A program made the translations under genes and the position numbers. From Enterococcus sp. 5H (GTDB lineage: Bacteria > Bacillota > Bacilli > Lactobacillales > Enterococcaceae): DNA of 64,000 bases. The stretch lies in the NCBI RefSeq assembly GCF_028128615.1, contig NZ_AMDP01000002.1, positions 248,001-312,000 on the forward strand, in the 5' to 3' direction. Of the stretch, positions 55,266-64,000 are shown piece by piece. Below the pieces are notes generated by a model. That model was not told the DNA's origin. It was given only the letters and a program-made list of their open reading frames with translations, and searched no databases. Numbering within the stretch: position 1 is the stretch's first letter; each line of letters begins with the position of its first letter.

Positions 55266-56039
55266 ATGAAAGAAATTTTGTCAACAAAAAATGCTGCGAT
55301 TAAGAAATTCAAAAAACTACATAAAAAGAAATATCGAGATGAGCGTCAGCAATATATAATAGAAGGTTTTCATCTGTTAGAAGAGGCTATTAAAGCTCAA
55401 GTCCAGGTTGAATGGATTCTATATAATCAGCGAGGTAAAATAGAATGGGGTGCATGGTTGGCTGCTCAGCCGGAAGAACAGTTGATTTTTGTTTCAGATG
55501 ACGTTTTAGAATCTCTTTCAGAATTACCAACTCCTCAAGGAATATTAGCGATTGTTCAGATGCCAAACAATGAAAAAAATATAGATTTTTCCGGAAGATG
55601 GTTACTTTTAGATAATGTGCAAGATCCTGGCAATGTTGGAACGATGATTCGAACGGCTGATGCAGCTGGACTGTCAGGGATTATTTTAGGAGAAGGCTGC
55701 GCAGATATTTACAATACTAAAGTTTTGCGTGCGATGCAGGGGAGTAATTATCATTTACCAATTATTCGTCAAATTTTAAGCGATATTATTCCGAAATTTA
55801 AACAAGCCCACATACCTGTTTATGGAACGGAATTGAACCCAGAAGCAATAGCTTATTCGGACGTCACAGATGTAAAAGAGTATGCATTGATTTTGGGAAA
55901 TGAAGGTCAAGGCGTAGGTAAAGAACTTTTAGAGCTGACAGACCAAAATATTTATATTCCGATTAGTGGAGATGCTGAATCTTTAAATGTCGCAATTGCA
56001 GCAGGAATTATCATGTTCCACTTTGAATTACAGCGTTGA
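55266..56039 (+). CDS. SpoU/TrmH family RNA methyltransferase
   Basis: A 257-residue SPOUT methyltransferase of the 23S rRNA or tRNA ribose type. An N-terminal substrate-binding domain (about 1-95; RQQYIIEGFHLLEEAI) precedes the knotted SAM domain. Motif 1 is LLDNVQDPGNVGTMIRTADA, motif 2 LILGNEGQGV and motif 3 IPISGDAESLNVAIAAGI. The exact target nucleotide cannot be read from sequence. It diverges from acyP with a very short leader. Confidence 0.92.
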   Translation: MKEILSTKNAAIKKFKKLHKKKYRDERQQYIIEGFHLLEEAIKAQVQVEWILYNQRGKIEWGAWLAAQPEEQLIFVSDDVLESLSELPTPQGILAIVQMPNNEKNIDFSGRWLLLDNVQDPGNVGTMIRTADAAGLSGIILGEGCADIYNTKVLRAMQGSNYHLPIIRQILSDIIPKFKQAHIPVYGTELNPEAIAYSDVTDVKEYALILGNEGQGVGKELLELTDQNIYIPISGDAESLNVAIAAGIIMFHFELQR

Positions 56040-56095
56040 AGCATAGCGTGTATTTTCAATGCTAAGAAAAGTTGAGAAAAAACAGTAGAATGTTA

Positions 56096-56124
56096 TTGAA
56101 ATCTATTAGATAATCATGTATACT
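56096..56124 (+). promoter_or_regulatory. Promoter of rpsB
   Basis: TTGAAA, a 17-base spacer and TATACT; the leader to rpsB is about 125 bases. Confidence 0.8.
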
Positions 56125-56130
56125 AAACAA

Positions 56131-56243
56131 CGGTGTGAAAACACTAAATCCACATTCAGATTTGATTTGTAAAGCGGTGCTGCTTAAATTAGTAGTTCTT
56201 TACAAAGATGAGAACTGAAGAGGGAACAAATAAAAACCAAATT
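56131..56243 (+). other. Structured leader of rpsB mRNA
   Basis: Perfect nine-base arms TTTGTAAAG (56166-56174) and CTTTACAAA (56198-56206) form one hairpin. AGTTCT (56194-56199) and AGAACT (56211-56216) form another that overlaps it, so the two exclude each other. It may be an autoregulatory target of S2; this is inference. Confidence 0.5.
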
Positions 56244-56256
56244 GGAGGAAACAAAC

Positions 56257-57045
56257 ATGGCAGTAATTTCTATGAAACAATTACTAGAAGCCGGCGTACA
56301 CTTTGGTCACCAAACTCGTCGCTGGAACCCAAAAATGAAGAAATACATCTTCACAGAAAGAAACGGAATCTACATTATTGACTTACAAAAAACAGTTAAA
56401 TTAGTAGATGCTGCTTACGATTACATGAAAAATGTTGCTGAAGACGGCGGCGTTGCATTATTCGTAGGTACTAAAAAACAAGCACAAGAAGCAATCAAAG
56501 ACGAAGCTATTCGTTCAGGTCAATACTTTGTAAATCACCGTTGGTTAGGTGGAACTTTAACTAACTGGGATACAATCCAAAAACGTATCAAACGTTTGAA
56601 AGACATCAACAAAATGGAAGAAGACGGTACATTCGATCTTTTACCTAAAAAAGAAGTTGTTGGCTTAAACAAACAACGTGAACGTCTTGAAAAATTCTTA
56701 GGTGGTATCGCTGATATGCCTAGAATTCCAGATGTAATGTACATCGTTGATCCTCGTAAAGAGCGTATCGCTGTTCAAGAAGCACAAAAATTAAACATTC
56801 CAATCGTTGCGATGGTTGATACTAACTGTGATCCAGATGAGATCGATGTTGTAATTCCATCAAATGATGATGCAATTCGTGCGGTTAAATTAATTACAGC
56901 TAAAATGGCTGATGCTTTCATCGAAGGAAACCAAGGTGAAGATCAAGTCGTTGAAGAAACTTTCACTGAAGAAGTAGCAGAAGCTGCAACTTCAATCGAA
57001 GAAATCGTTGATGTTGTTGAAGGCAGCAACGAATCAGCAGAATAA
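56257..57045 (+). CDS. rpsB: 30S ribosomal protein S2
   Basis: A 262-residue ribosomal protein. [20 protein letters not shown] at the start and the [20 protein letters not shown] segment are diagnostic. The acidic C-terminal tail (about 228-262) is longer than in E. coli but usual in Lactobacillales. ATG 56257 is eight bases after GGAGG; the upstream TTG at 56242 overlaps the site. A terminator separates it from tsf. Confidence 0.98.
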   Translation: MAVISMKQLLEAGVHFGHQTRRWNPKMKKYIFTERNGIYIIDLQKTVKLVDAAYDYMKNVAEDGGVALFVGTKKQAQEAIKDEAIRSGQYFVNHRWLGGTLTNWDTIQKRIKRLKDINKMEEDGTFDLLPKKEVVGLNKQRERLEKFLGGIADMPRIPDVMYIVDPRKERIAVQEAQKLNIPIVAMVDTNCDPDEIDVVIPSNDDAIRAVKLITAKMADAFIEGNQGEDQVVEETFTEEVAEAATSIEEIVDVVEGSNESAE

Positions 57046-57058
57046 TATAAAATAACGG

Positions 57059-57117
57059 AGCTGTCTCAAAGGCTGGGCGAAAAAAAGCCTGTTACCTCCT
57101 TTGAGATAGCTTTTTTT
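57059..57117 (+). terminator. Terminator between rpsB and tsf
   Basis: AGCTGTCTCAAAGG (57059-57072) pairs with CCTTTGAGATAGCT (57098-57111), with an inner AGGCT/AGCCT stem and seven T. It should lower tsf read-through relative to rpsB. Confidence 0.85.
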
Positions 57118-57210
57118 AAAACAAACTTTACAATTATCGAGCTTTTCGGGTTAGCCTATTAAAGAAGTGACTGACCAGTTCGGCTTATAAAATTAGGAGG
57201 AACATAAAAA

Positions 57211-58092
57211 ATGGCAGATATTTCAGCAAAATTAGTTAAAGAACTACGCGACATGACTGGTGTCGGTATGATGGATGCTAAAAGAGCATTAGTCGAAGTA
57301 GAAGGAAATATGGATGCAGCTGTTGATTACCTACGCGAAAAAGGTATGGCAAAAGCAGCTAAGAAAAACGACCGTGTAGCAGCTGAAGGTTTAGCAAATG
57401 TTGCTTCAAACGGAAACTTTGCTGCAATCGTTGAAGTAAACTCAGAAACTGACTTTGTTTCTAAAAACGAAATGTTCCAAGATTTAGTTAAAAAAATTGC
57501 AACTGAAATTGCAACAAACAAACCAAAATCAATGGAAGAAGCGTTAGCACTTAAAACTGATAAAGGTACAATTGAATCAGAATTAGTTGAAGCTACAACA
57601 GTTATTGGTGAAAAAATTAGCTTCCGTCGTTTTGAATTAGTTGAAAAAGCTGACAATGCAGCATTCGGAGCATACTTACACATGGGTGGGCGTATTGCCG
57701 TATTAACTGTATTAGATGGAACTACTGACGAAGAAGTTGCAAAAGACGTTGCAATGCACGTTGCAGCAATCAACCCTCGTTATGTAAACGAATCTCAAAT
57801 TCCTCAAGAAGAATTAGATCATGAAAAAGCTATTCTTTCTGAGCAAGCATTAAACGAAGGCAAACCAGCAAACATCGTTGAAAAAATGGTGATTGGTCGT
57901 TTGAACAAATTTAAAGCTGAAATTTCATTAGTGGATCAACCATTCGTTAAAGATCCTGATATGACAGTTGAAAAATATGTTGCTTCAAAAGGCGCAACAG
58001 TTAAATCATTCACTCGTTTCGAAGTAGGCGAAGGAATTGAAAAACGTGAAGATAACTTTGTTGATGAAGTTATGAGTCAAGTGAAAAAATAA
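57211..58092 (+). CDS. tsf: Translation elongation factor Ts
   Basis: EF-Ts exchanges GDP for GTP on EF-Tu. The 293-residue protein has the N-terminal UBA-like domain with [19 protein letters not shown] and [13 protein letters not shown], and the core [18 protein letters not shown]. Both are hallmarks of the family. The ATG follows TTAGGAGG. No strong promoter is visible in the 160-base gap after the rpsB terminator, so it may depend on read-through or a weak internal start. Confidence 0.98.
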   Translation: MADISAKLVKELRDMTGVGMMDAKRALVEVEGNMDAAVDYLREKGMAKAAKKNDRVAAEGLANVASNGNFAAIVEVNSETDFVSKNEMFQDLVKKIATEIATNKPKSMEEALALKTDKGTIESELVEATTVIGEKISFRRFELVEKADNAAFGAYLHMGGRIAVLTVLDGTTDEEVAKDVAMHVAAINPRYVNESQIPQEELDHEKAILSEQALNEGKPANIVEKMVIGRLNKFKAEISLVDQPFVKDPDMTVEKYVASKGATVKSFTRFEVGEGIEKREDNFVDEVMSQVKK

Positions 58093-58116
58093 TTCTATTA
58101 CAAATCGTAATAGTTT

Positions 58117-58154
58117 AGGGTGGGATGAAACTTCTTTAAGTTTTGCTCCACCCT
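58117..58154. other. Hairpin after tsf
   Basis: AGGGTGG pairs with CCACCCT and inner AAACTT with AAGTTT; no T run follows. It again resembles the GGGATGAAAC-type hairpins elsewhere in the window. Confidence 0.5.
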
Positions 58155-58168
58155 TAAATATGAATGAA

Positions 58169-58215
58169 CGGCGAGATGAAGGCATTTTTAAACTTTTATC
58201 CCAGCCGCTTTTTTT
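58169..58215 (+). terminator. Terminator between tsf and pyrH
   Basis: CGGC-GAGAT pairs with ATCCCA-GCCG across a 24-base loop and is followed by CTTTTTTT. Confidence 0.65.
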
Positions 58216-58234
58216 AGGAATTAAACAAAATGAA

Positions 58235-58263
58235 CTGGCAGATTCTATAGAGTATGTTAAAAT
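58235..58263 (+). promoter_or_regulatory. Promoter of pyrH
   Basis: CTGGCA, a 17-base spacer and an extended -10, TG-T-TAAAAT, 33 bases before pyrH. Confidence 0.6.
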
Positions 58264-58292
58264 GTTTATAGACAAATGGTGGAGGGAATTAA

Positions 58293-59018
<726 letters not shown>

Positions 59019-59021
59019 GAA

Positions 59022-59579
59022 ATGACTGGAGCAATTCTAACAACAGCTAAAGAAAAAATGAGTAAAGCAGAACAAAGCTTACAACGTGAACTTGGTCAGA
59101 TTCGTGCAGGACGTGCAAATGCTAGCCTATTAGATCGTATACAAGTTGATTACTATGGCGCACCAACGCCAGTTAATCAATTAGCTGGAATCAATATTCC
59201 GGAAGCTCGTGTACTGATGATTACACCGTTTGACAAAAATTCGCTTGAAGATATTGAAAAAGCGATTCAAGCAAGTGATATCGGAATTAGCCCGACAAAT
59301 GATGGGACAGTGATTCGTTTAGTCATTCCGCAATTAACAGAAGAGCGTCGTAAAGAATTAGCTAAAGACGTTAAAAAAGCTGCTGAGAATGCAAAAATTG
59401 CGATCCGCAACATTCGTCGAGATGCTATTGATGATTTAAAGAAACAACAAAAAAATAACGAAATTACTGAAGATGAATTACGTGGTTTGGAAAAAGAGAC
59501 ACAAAAATTAACAGACGATAGCGTGAAAAATATTGATGCTATTACAGCTGAAAAAGAAAAAGAACTTCTTGAAGTTTAA
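59022..59579 (+). CDS. frr: Ribosome recycling factor
   Basis: RRF splits post-termination ribosomes with EF-G. The 185-residue protein has the tRNA-like shape marks: [19 protein letters not shown] (about 21-39), [14 protein letters not shown] and [14 protein letters not shown]. The ribosome site AAGGGGG lies in the pyrH end. A strong terminator follows, so the next genes are a separate unit although uppS would normally come close behind. Confidence 0.98.
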   Translation: MTGAILTTAKEKMSKAEQSLQRELGQIRAGRANASLLDRIQVDYYGAPTPVNQLAGINIPEARVLMITPFDKNSLEDIEKAIQASDIGISPTNDGTVIRLVIPQLTEERRKELAKDVKKAAENAKIAIRNIRRDAIDDLKKQQKNNEITEDELRGLEKETQKLTDDSVKNIDAITAEKEKELLEV

Positions 59580-59593
59580 ATGTAAAAAAAATT

Positions 59594-59650
59594 AAAACAA
59601 TAAAATCTTACCTTTTCATTTGTGTAAGATTTTGTTGTTTTTTTATTTTT
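59594..59650 (+). terminator. Terminator after frr
   Basis: AAAACAATAAAATCTTAC pairs with GTAAGATTTTGTTGTTTT (one mismatch) around a 12-base loop, followed by a long T run. Confidence 0.9.
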
Positions 59651-59810
59651 TAAATATATTGTTATTTAAAAGAAATATTCCGAATAAATGATAAAATTAT
59701 AATCTAATAAATTTGTAAGGTCAAAGGGATATACAAAAAACATCTTGTTTCTCATCTGGTGTTATGGAATAATGATATTAGTTATATTTTTCTTAAAGGA
59801 GGATGAGAAA

Positions 59811-61286
59811 GTGGATTTCGTCAAACGAGCTTTATGCAGTGTTACAAGAAAAAAAGGGAAATCACTGATTTTATTTGCAGTGATATTTGTTTTGGGGAAT
59901 GTTATTGCAGGTGCAATTGCGATCCAACAATCAACACAAAATGTTGAATCAAATGTAAAAAAACAACTAGGTGCTATGGCAACTATTGAGATTGATTGGG
60001 AAAATAACCAAGACGAACTGATGAGTGAAGGTAGTGATATTGAGCAGCTAAACGTTGATTTGATCAAAAAAGTTGGCGAATCACCTTATGTTAAATATTA
60101 CGATTATAATGCAAGCAGTTATGCAGAAACGAAAGATTTAAAAAGCGTTACATTAGATTCTGATCAATTTGGTGGTATGGAAGGTTTTACGCTAAAAGGC
60201 TCTAACTATGCTAAGATTTTAGATGTAGAAGAAAAAAGTATTAAATTAGTTGATGGATCAGTCTTTAGTCAATCTGATATTGATGACGGAAAAAATGTTG
60301 GACTGATTTCCTCTAAAGTAGCTGACGAAAATGGCTTATCAGTTGGCGATCAGATGGTTATTGACATGCGCGGTAATGATTATACTGATGATAGTGGCAA
60401 GAAAGAGTTATTTAAAATAGATGTTCCAATTCAGATTATTGGGATTTTTGAGCCGGAAAATGTTGAGATGGAAGACAAAGATCAAAGTAAAAAATCTGAA
60501 GAACAAAATATGAATCAGCAATTTATGTCTGTTCAACAATTTAATACGATTTATTTACCGAACAAAACAGTTTTAGAAGTTAGTAAAAACTATTTCGAAA
60601 AAATGAAAAAAGAAGCACCTGAAAGCATGGGATATACGGATATTGATTCGGAAGATACGGAATACTATACACCTGTATATGTTCTAAAAAGTCCAGATGA
60701 TGTTGAAGCCTTTAAGCAAGAAACAGAACCACTTTTACCCAAATTATATACAGTAAAAGCTTCTACAGACCAATATGAAAAAATTGGTGGCAGTATGAAA
60801 AAAATGTCACAAATATCCGGTTATGTAGTTTTAATATCAGTTATTGCTACTTTACTGATTATCTCACTTGTAGTCTTGCTGTTTATGCGCGATCGTAAAC
60901 ATGAACTTGGTATTTACCTATCATTAGGTGATAAACGTAGTCATGTGATGGGGCAAATAATCATTGAGATGCTGATTATCAGTGGTATTGCATTAATTAT
61001 TTCCTTAATCACTGGGAATTTCTTAGGTAAGATGGTTTCTGAATCATTGTTGAATAGCGATATTCTCAGCAATGGCGGAAATCAGTTGGATATGTATGCA
61101 GGTTTAAGTACATCTCTAGGATCAATGGATCTTACAGCAGATGATATTATGAATGCTTATGAAGTGAAATTTTCATTAGGCTATATTGTGACTTATTTAG
61201 TGGTTGGCTTAGGAACTGTATTATTGTCCGCTATTTTACCACTGCTGTATATTGTCCGCTTAAATCCAAAGAAAATCATGATGTAG
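59811..61286 (+). CDS. FtsX/MacB-like ABC transporter permease
   Basis: A 491-residue membrane protein with one N-terminal helix (about 18-39), a long extracellular domain (about 40-335) and three later helices (about 337-358, 382-405, 456-482). This is the four-helix layout of FtsX/MacB/Vex-type mechanotransmission permeases. The RDRKHELGIYLSLGDKRSH loop after helix 2 is typical. The start is GTG 59811, eight bases after AAAGGAGG; the frame extends 22 codons upstream without support. It pairs with the ATPase 12 bases downstream. The substrate is unknown, and transport is not certain. Confidence 0.85.
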   Translation: MDFVKRALCSVTRKKGKSLILFAVIFVLGNVIAGAIAIQQSTQNVESNVKKQLGAMATIEIDWENNQDELMSEGSDIEQLNVDLIKKVGESPYVKYYDYNASSYAETKDLKSVTLDSDQFGGMEGFTLKGSNYAKILDVEEKSIKLVDGSVFSQSDIDDGKNVGLISSKVADENGLSVGDQMVIDMRGNDYTDDSGKKELFKIDVPIQIIGIFEPENVEMEDKDQSKKSEEQNMNQQFMSVQQFNTIYLPNKTVLEVSKNYFEKMKKEAPESMGYTDIDSEDTEYYTPVYVLKSPDDVEAFKQETEPLLPKLYTVKASTDQYEKIGGSMKKMSQISGYVVLISVIATLLIISLVVLLFMRDRKHELGIYLSLGDKRSHVMGQIIIEMLIISGIALIISLITGNFLGKMVSESLLNSDILSNGGNQLDMYAGLSTSLGSMDLTADDIMNAYEVKFSLGYIVTYLVVGLGTVLLSAILPLLYIVRLNPKKIMM

Positions 61287-61298
61287 GAGGTAAGAAAG

Positions 61299-61973
61299 AT
61301 GGCGATTTTAGAAACTAAAAATTTAAGTTACTTTTACCAAGATGGCGATCAACGACGTTTTATTCTTAAGGATACAAATGTATCATTCGAACAAGGTAAA
61401 TTTTACACAATCTTGGGTCAATCTGGTTCTGGTAAAACAACTTTTCTCTCATTAATTAGTGCATTAGACACTCCAAAAGAAGGTCAAGTCCTTTTAAATG
61501 GGAAAGACATTAAAACAATTGGCTATGAAAAATACCGTCGAGATGATATTAGTATCATTTTTCAAAGCTATAATTTAGTCCCTTATTTGACTGCACTAGA
61601 AAATGTATTAGTTGCAATGTCGATTACGGACAACGAATTACCACCGAACCAAAAAGAAGTGGCCTATAATTTATTAGACTACATCGGAATTACACGAGAA
61701 AAAGCGGATCGTCTAGTGAATCAACTTTCTGGTGGTGAACAGCAACGTGTGGCTATTGCTAGAGCTTTGGCGACCAATGTTGATGTCATCCTTGCAGATG
61801 AACCAACAGGGAACTTAGATGAAGGAATGGAACAAGAAATTGTTGATATTTTCCAAAATCTTGCCAAAGAGCATAATAAATGTGTGATTGTTGTTACTCA
61901 TTCAAATGATATAGCAGCTCAATCTGATGAGACGTATTACCTGAAAAAAGGTGTGTTAAATAAATATGAGTGA
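61299..61973 (+). CDS. ABC transporter ATPase of the MacB/LolD/FtsE type
   Basis: A 224-residue cytosolic ATPase. It has Walker A GQSGSGKTT (about 40-48), the Q-loop FQSYNLVPYLTALENV, the signature LSGGEQQRVAIARAL, Walker B VILADEPTGNLD and the H-loop VVTHSND. The Q-loop and the lack of extra domains fit the LolD/MacB/FtsE group that powers FtsX-like permeases. It overlaps the PASTA gene by 8 bases. The nearest named systems are Vex2 and YtrE; the role here is unknown. Confidence 0.93.
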   Translation: MAILETKNLSYFYQDGDQRRFILKDTNVSFEQGKFYTILGQSGSGKTTFLSLISALDTPKEGQVLLNGKDIKTIGYEKYRRDDISIIFQSYNLVPYLTALENVLVAMSITDNELPPNQKEVAYNLLDYIGITREKADRLVNQLSGGEQQRVAIARALATNVDVILADEPTGNLDEGMEQEIVDIFQNLAKEHNKCVIVVTHSNDIAAQSDETYYLKKGVLNKYE

Positions 61974-63504
61974 TTTTTTATCAAACTTTAGCGGAGAAAA
62001 TTATAATAAAACCCGTCAAGATAAAGACAAGCAAAAAGAAGAAAAACAATCTGAATCAAAGTCAGTAATCAAAAAAACTGACAAAACAATAAACAATGAA
62101 CAATCTAAACAATCAGAAGAACTTATAGGACCAAGAAATAATCCTCTAAACGAACAAAATAATTCTGAGGAAAAAAAGGAAAATTCGGAAGACTTAATTT
62201 TCACAAAAAAAAGGTCAAAAAAGAAAAAAGTCAAAAAAGAAACGCCAGAAGTTGTTGAACAAGTAAAAGAACCGATTGCTAGTACGACAAAAAATCCGGA
62301 TGAGTTCATTGAAACTGACCCGACCTACAAAAAAACGCAACAAAAAAAATATCTTTTAATGGGCTTGGGTATTTTAGTTGCAGGTTTCGTTCTATTTTTC
62401 GGTTATTATCAATTAACCCATGTAAAAGTCCCTAATTTTGAGGGTAAAGAATTATCAGAAGTCCGCGAGTGGACAGCTGAAAACGGGGTTAAACTCCAAG
62501 TAGAACAGAAATATGACTTTGATAAAAATGCTAATATCATTATTCATCAAAATGTCAAAGATAAAAAAATAAAAAAAGGTAATGAATTAGTGGTAGATGC
62601 GAGTTTAGGTGCAGATCCAGAAGAGAAGATTTCTTTACCAGATTTTAAAACAATGAAGCTCGATGAAGCCAAGCAATGGATTGAAGAGCAAAAAGCTGAT
62701 AATTTAGCAATTATTGAAGAATACAGTGACAAAATTGCTGCAACTGAATATATCAAATTTGAAATAACCAATAGAGATGTTAAAGCAGAGGACTATAAAC
62801 GCAAAGATAAAGCAAAAGTCTATTTTTCAAAAGGAAAAGAAGTGTTTGAAAAAGACATCTCAGTACCAGATTTTGCTGGAAAGATGAAAGAAGAAGCAAC
62901 TGACTGGGCAAAGAAAAATGAAATTGATTTAAAGATTGAAGAAACAGATTCAGACAGTATCGAAAGTGGAAAAATCATATCTCAGAGTGTTGGTAAAGAC
63001 ACGAAGATTGCTAAAAAAGATGCCATGTCAATCGCTGTTTCAACTGGTAAAGCGTTAGTAGTGCCAGATTTCTCTCAATTCACAGTTGAAGAAGCTGAAT
63101 CAAAAGCCAATGGTTTACAAGTTCAAGTGAAACAAGTCTTTAATGATAGTGTTCCCTATGGTGGTTTTATTAGTCAATCAGTTGAAATTGGGAAAAAATA
63201 CAAAGAAAAAGATGAAAAACCAACGATTCAAGTTGTTTATTCTTCTGGAAAGCCTTATATCAAGGATTTGAGAGATAATACTTTAGAAGGTGATCTGCAA
63301 AAGATTTTTTATGAGGAATATCAATCAAAAGGTGCAAATATTACTTATCAAGTTAATTATGTCGATTCAACCGTAACTAAAGGAACTGTGGTAAATATGA
63401 GTAAATATAATGAATTTGCACCAATTAATTATGTTGTTCAAATCAGTATTAGTAAAGGGAATTTAACACCAGAAGTGAGTAAAACTGCTGAATCTGAAAA
63501 ATAA
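61966..63504 (+). CDS. Kinase-less PASTA membrane protein, partner of the ABC module
   Basis: A 512-residue protein. A charged, low-complexity cytosolic tail (1-128, rich in K/E/Q/S/N) leads to one membrane helix (129-149) and four PASTA-type domains (about 153-215, 222-290, 298-361, 364-428). A fifth degenerate repeat (431-498) ends the protein. PASTA domains bind muropeptides in PrkC/StkP kinases and penicillin-binding proteins; here no kinase or transpeptidase domain is present. It overlaps the ATPase by 8 bases, so the three genes form one operon. A wall-sensing or anchoring role is inference. Confidence 0.85.
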   Translation: MSDFLSNFSGENYNKTRQDKDKQKEEKQSESKSVIKKTDKTINNEQSKQSEELIGPRNNPLNEQNNSEEKKENSEDLIFTKKRSKKKKVKKETPEVVEQVKEPIASTTKNPDEFIETDPTYKKTQQKKYLLMGLGILVAGFVLFFGYYQLTHVKVPNFEGKELSEVREWTAENGVKLQVEQKYDFDKNANIIIHQNVKDKKIKKGNELVVDASLGADPEEKISLPDFKTMKLDEAKQWIEEQKADNLAIIEEYSDKIAATEYIKFEITNRDVKAEDYKRKDKAKVYFSKGKEVFEKDISVPDFAGKMKEEATDWAKKNEIDLKIEETDSDSIESGKIISQSVGKDTKIAKKDAMSIAVSTGKALVVPDFSQFTVEEAESKANGLQVQVKQVFNDSVPYGGFISQSVEIGKKYKEKDEKPTIQVVYSSGKPYIKDLRDNTLEGDLQKIFYEEYQSKGANITYQVNYVDSTVTKGTVVNMSKYNEFAPINYVVQISISKGNLTPEVSKTAESEK

Positions 63505-63540
63505 TATATGCTATCTATTTGCATATCTGTAATAAAATTG

Positions 63541-63586
63541 AGAGCAGGAAAAGCTGTTTTGCAGGCTTTTTCTGCTCTTTTCTTTT
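63541..63586 (+). terminator. Terminator after the PASTA gene
   Basis: AGAGCAGGAAAAGC pairs with GCTTTTTCTGCTCT (one mismatch) around a 10-base loop, followed by a T-rich tail. A small ATATGC/GCATAT hairpin (63507-63525) precedes it. Confidence 0.88.
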
Positions 63587-63659
63587 GCTAAAAGAACACA
63601 ATTTATTAAATAATATTGAAAATCTTTCTATTTGCATAGGCATTTTTAAAAGATATTGC

Positions 63660-63665
63660 TATAAT
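63660..63665 (+). promoter_or_regulatory. -10 box of uppS
   Basis: A perfect TATAAT lies 33 bases before uppS; a TTGCAT 22 bases further up is too far for a standard -35 box. Confidence 0.5.
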
Positions 63666-63698
63666 GGTTAAGATAGATTTTGGATTGGAGGGAAAAAT

Positions 63699-64000
63699 AT
63701 GTTGCGTTTTTTTCCACAAAAGAATAAATACATACAAGCAGAAAGCTTATATACTTTTAAACGTGATGGAGCAATTCCTAATCATGTAGCTATTATTATG
63801 GACGGGAATGGACGTTGGGCTCAAAATCGACGTTTACCAAGAATTGCTGGCCACAAAGAGGGAATGGATACTGTTAAAAAAATCACGAAACATGCGAGTA
63901 AATTAGGTGTGAAAGTCCTTACTTTATATGCCTTTTCTACTGAAAATTGGAAGCGACCATCTGATGAGGTTAGCTTTTTAATGCAATTACCAGTTGATTT
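63699..64000 (+). CDS. uppS: Undecaprenyl diphosphate synthase, N-terminal part (3' truncated)
   Basis: UppS condenses isopentenyl diphosphate units into the C55 lipid carrier of wall synthesis. The 100 residues visible contain the catalytic [10 protein letters not shown] motif (about 32-41), [11 protein letters not shown] and [14 protein letters not shown]. The reading frame runs off the window. ATG 63699 follows TTGGAGGG. Around 23 residues precede the conserved [10 protein letters not shown], a normal extension in Lactobacillales. Confidence 0.96.
   Translation, partial: MLRFFPQKNKYIQAESLYTFKRDGAIPNHVAIIMDGNGRWAQNRRLPRIAGHKEGMDTVKKITKHASKLGVKVLTLYAFSTENWKRPSDEVSFLMQLPVD

Noticed and set aside
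54874-55287. A 137-residue version of acylphosphatase
   Set aside because: The first 46 residues cover the promoter region of the divergent gene; the true start at 55149 has a GAGGTG site and gives the normal 91 residues.

Overview
The window is a 64-kb piece of the chromosome of a low-GC Gram-positive bacterium of the order Lactobacillales. The gene orders ylbC-ylbF-ylbG-rsmD-coaD-ylbL, comEA-comEB-comEC-holA-rpsT, rpsU-yqeY-phoH-pgpH-ybeY-dgkA-era-recO-glyQS and rpsB-tsf-pyrH-frr-uppS are typical of Firmicutes. The AT-rich composition, strong GGAGG ribosome binding sites, frequent TTG/GTG starts, hom-thrC-thrB and the family of GACAAAA-type terminator hairpins suggest Enterococcaceae (Enterococcus, Vagococcus or a relative). 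Genus level is inference only. I found no tRNA, rRNA, CRISPR array, prophage or intact transposase. The window is mostly core genome.

Layout. 1-10.8 kb: end of pyruvate carboxylase, the yl operon (RNase Y accessory factors, RsmD, CoaD, SepM-like protease), the DNA-uptake genes comEA/comEB/comEC, and holA. 10.9-13.8 kb: rpsT (minus), a PiT phosphate carrier with its DUF47 partner, and an HD phosphohydrolase. 13.9-17 kb (minus): a PfeT/FrvA-type metal-efflux ATPase behind Fur boxes, and uppP. 17-22.3 kb: MurNAc and peptidoglycan-fragment recycling (lone EIIA, mupG, murQ, murP, murR) with a probable MurR operator pair. 22.4-28 kb: a histidine phosphatase and an MBL hydrolase, then purine salvage (guaD, NCS2 permease, guaC) with PurR-like boxes. 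28-33.5 kb: a PadR/HAAS pair, vitamin B6 salvage (pdxK, ECF S component) opposite a MocR/PdxR regulator, and a nitroreductase. 33.6-41.4 kb: phosphoglucomutase, proC, a CzrA-like zinc sensor, hom-thrC-thrB, a PEP-synthase/PPDK regulator and Zur.

41.5-52.1 kb: rpsU-yqeY, then phoH-pgpH-ybeY-dgkA-era-recO, then a glycine T-box leader, a 78-bp tandem repeat, a small unknown gene and glyQS. 52.2-55.2 kb: a TspO-like membrane protein with a TetR regulator, a terminator whose loop carries a 54-bp perfect-arm palindrome, yidC2 and acylphosphatase. 55.3-64 kb: an rRNA methylase, rpsB-tsf-pyrH-frr, then a non-core module (FtsX-like permease, ABC ATPase, kinase-less PASTA membrane protein) set between frr and uppS; uppS runs off the end.

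The least ordinary items are that ABC-PASTA module, the palindrome inside the terminator loop, the 78-bp repeats with diverged relatives near pdxR, the two-site Fur architecture at the metal-efflux ATPase, and the orphan CzrA-type sensor.
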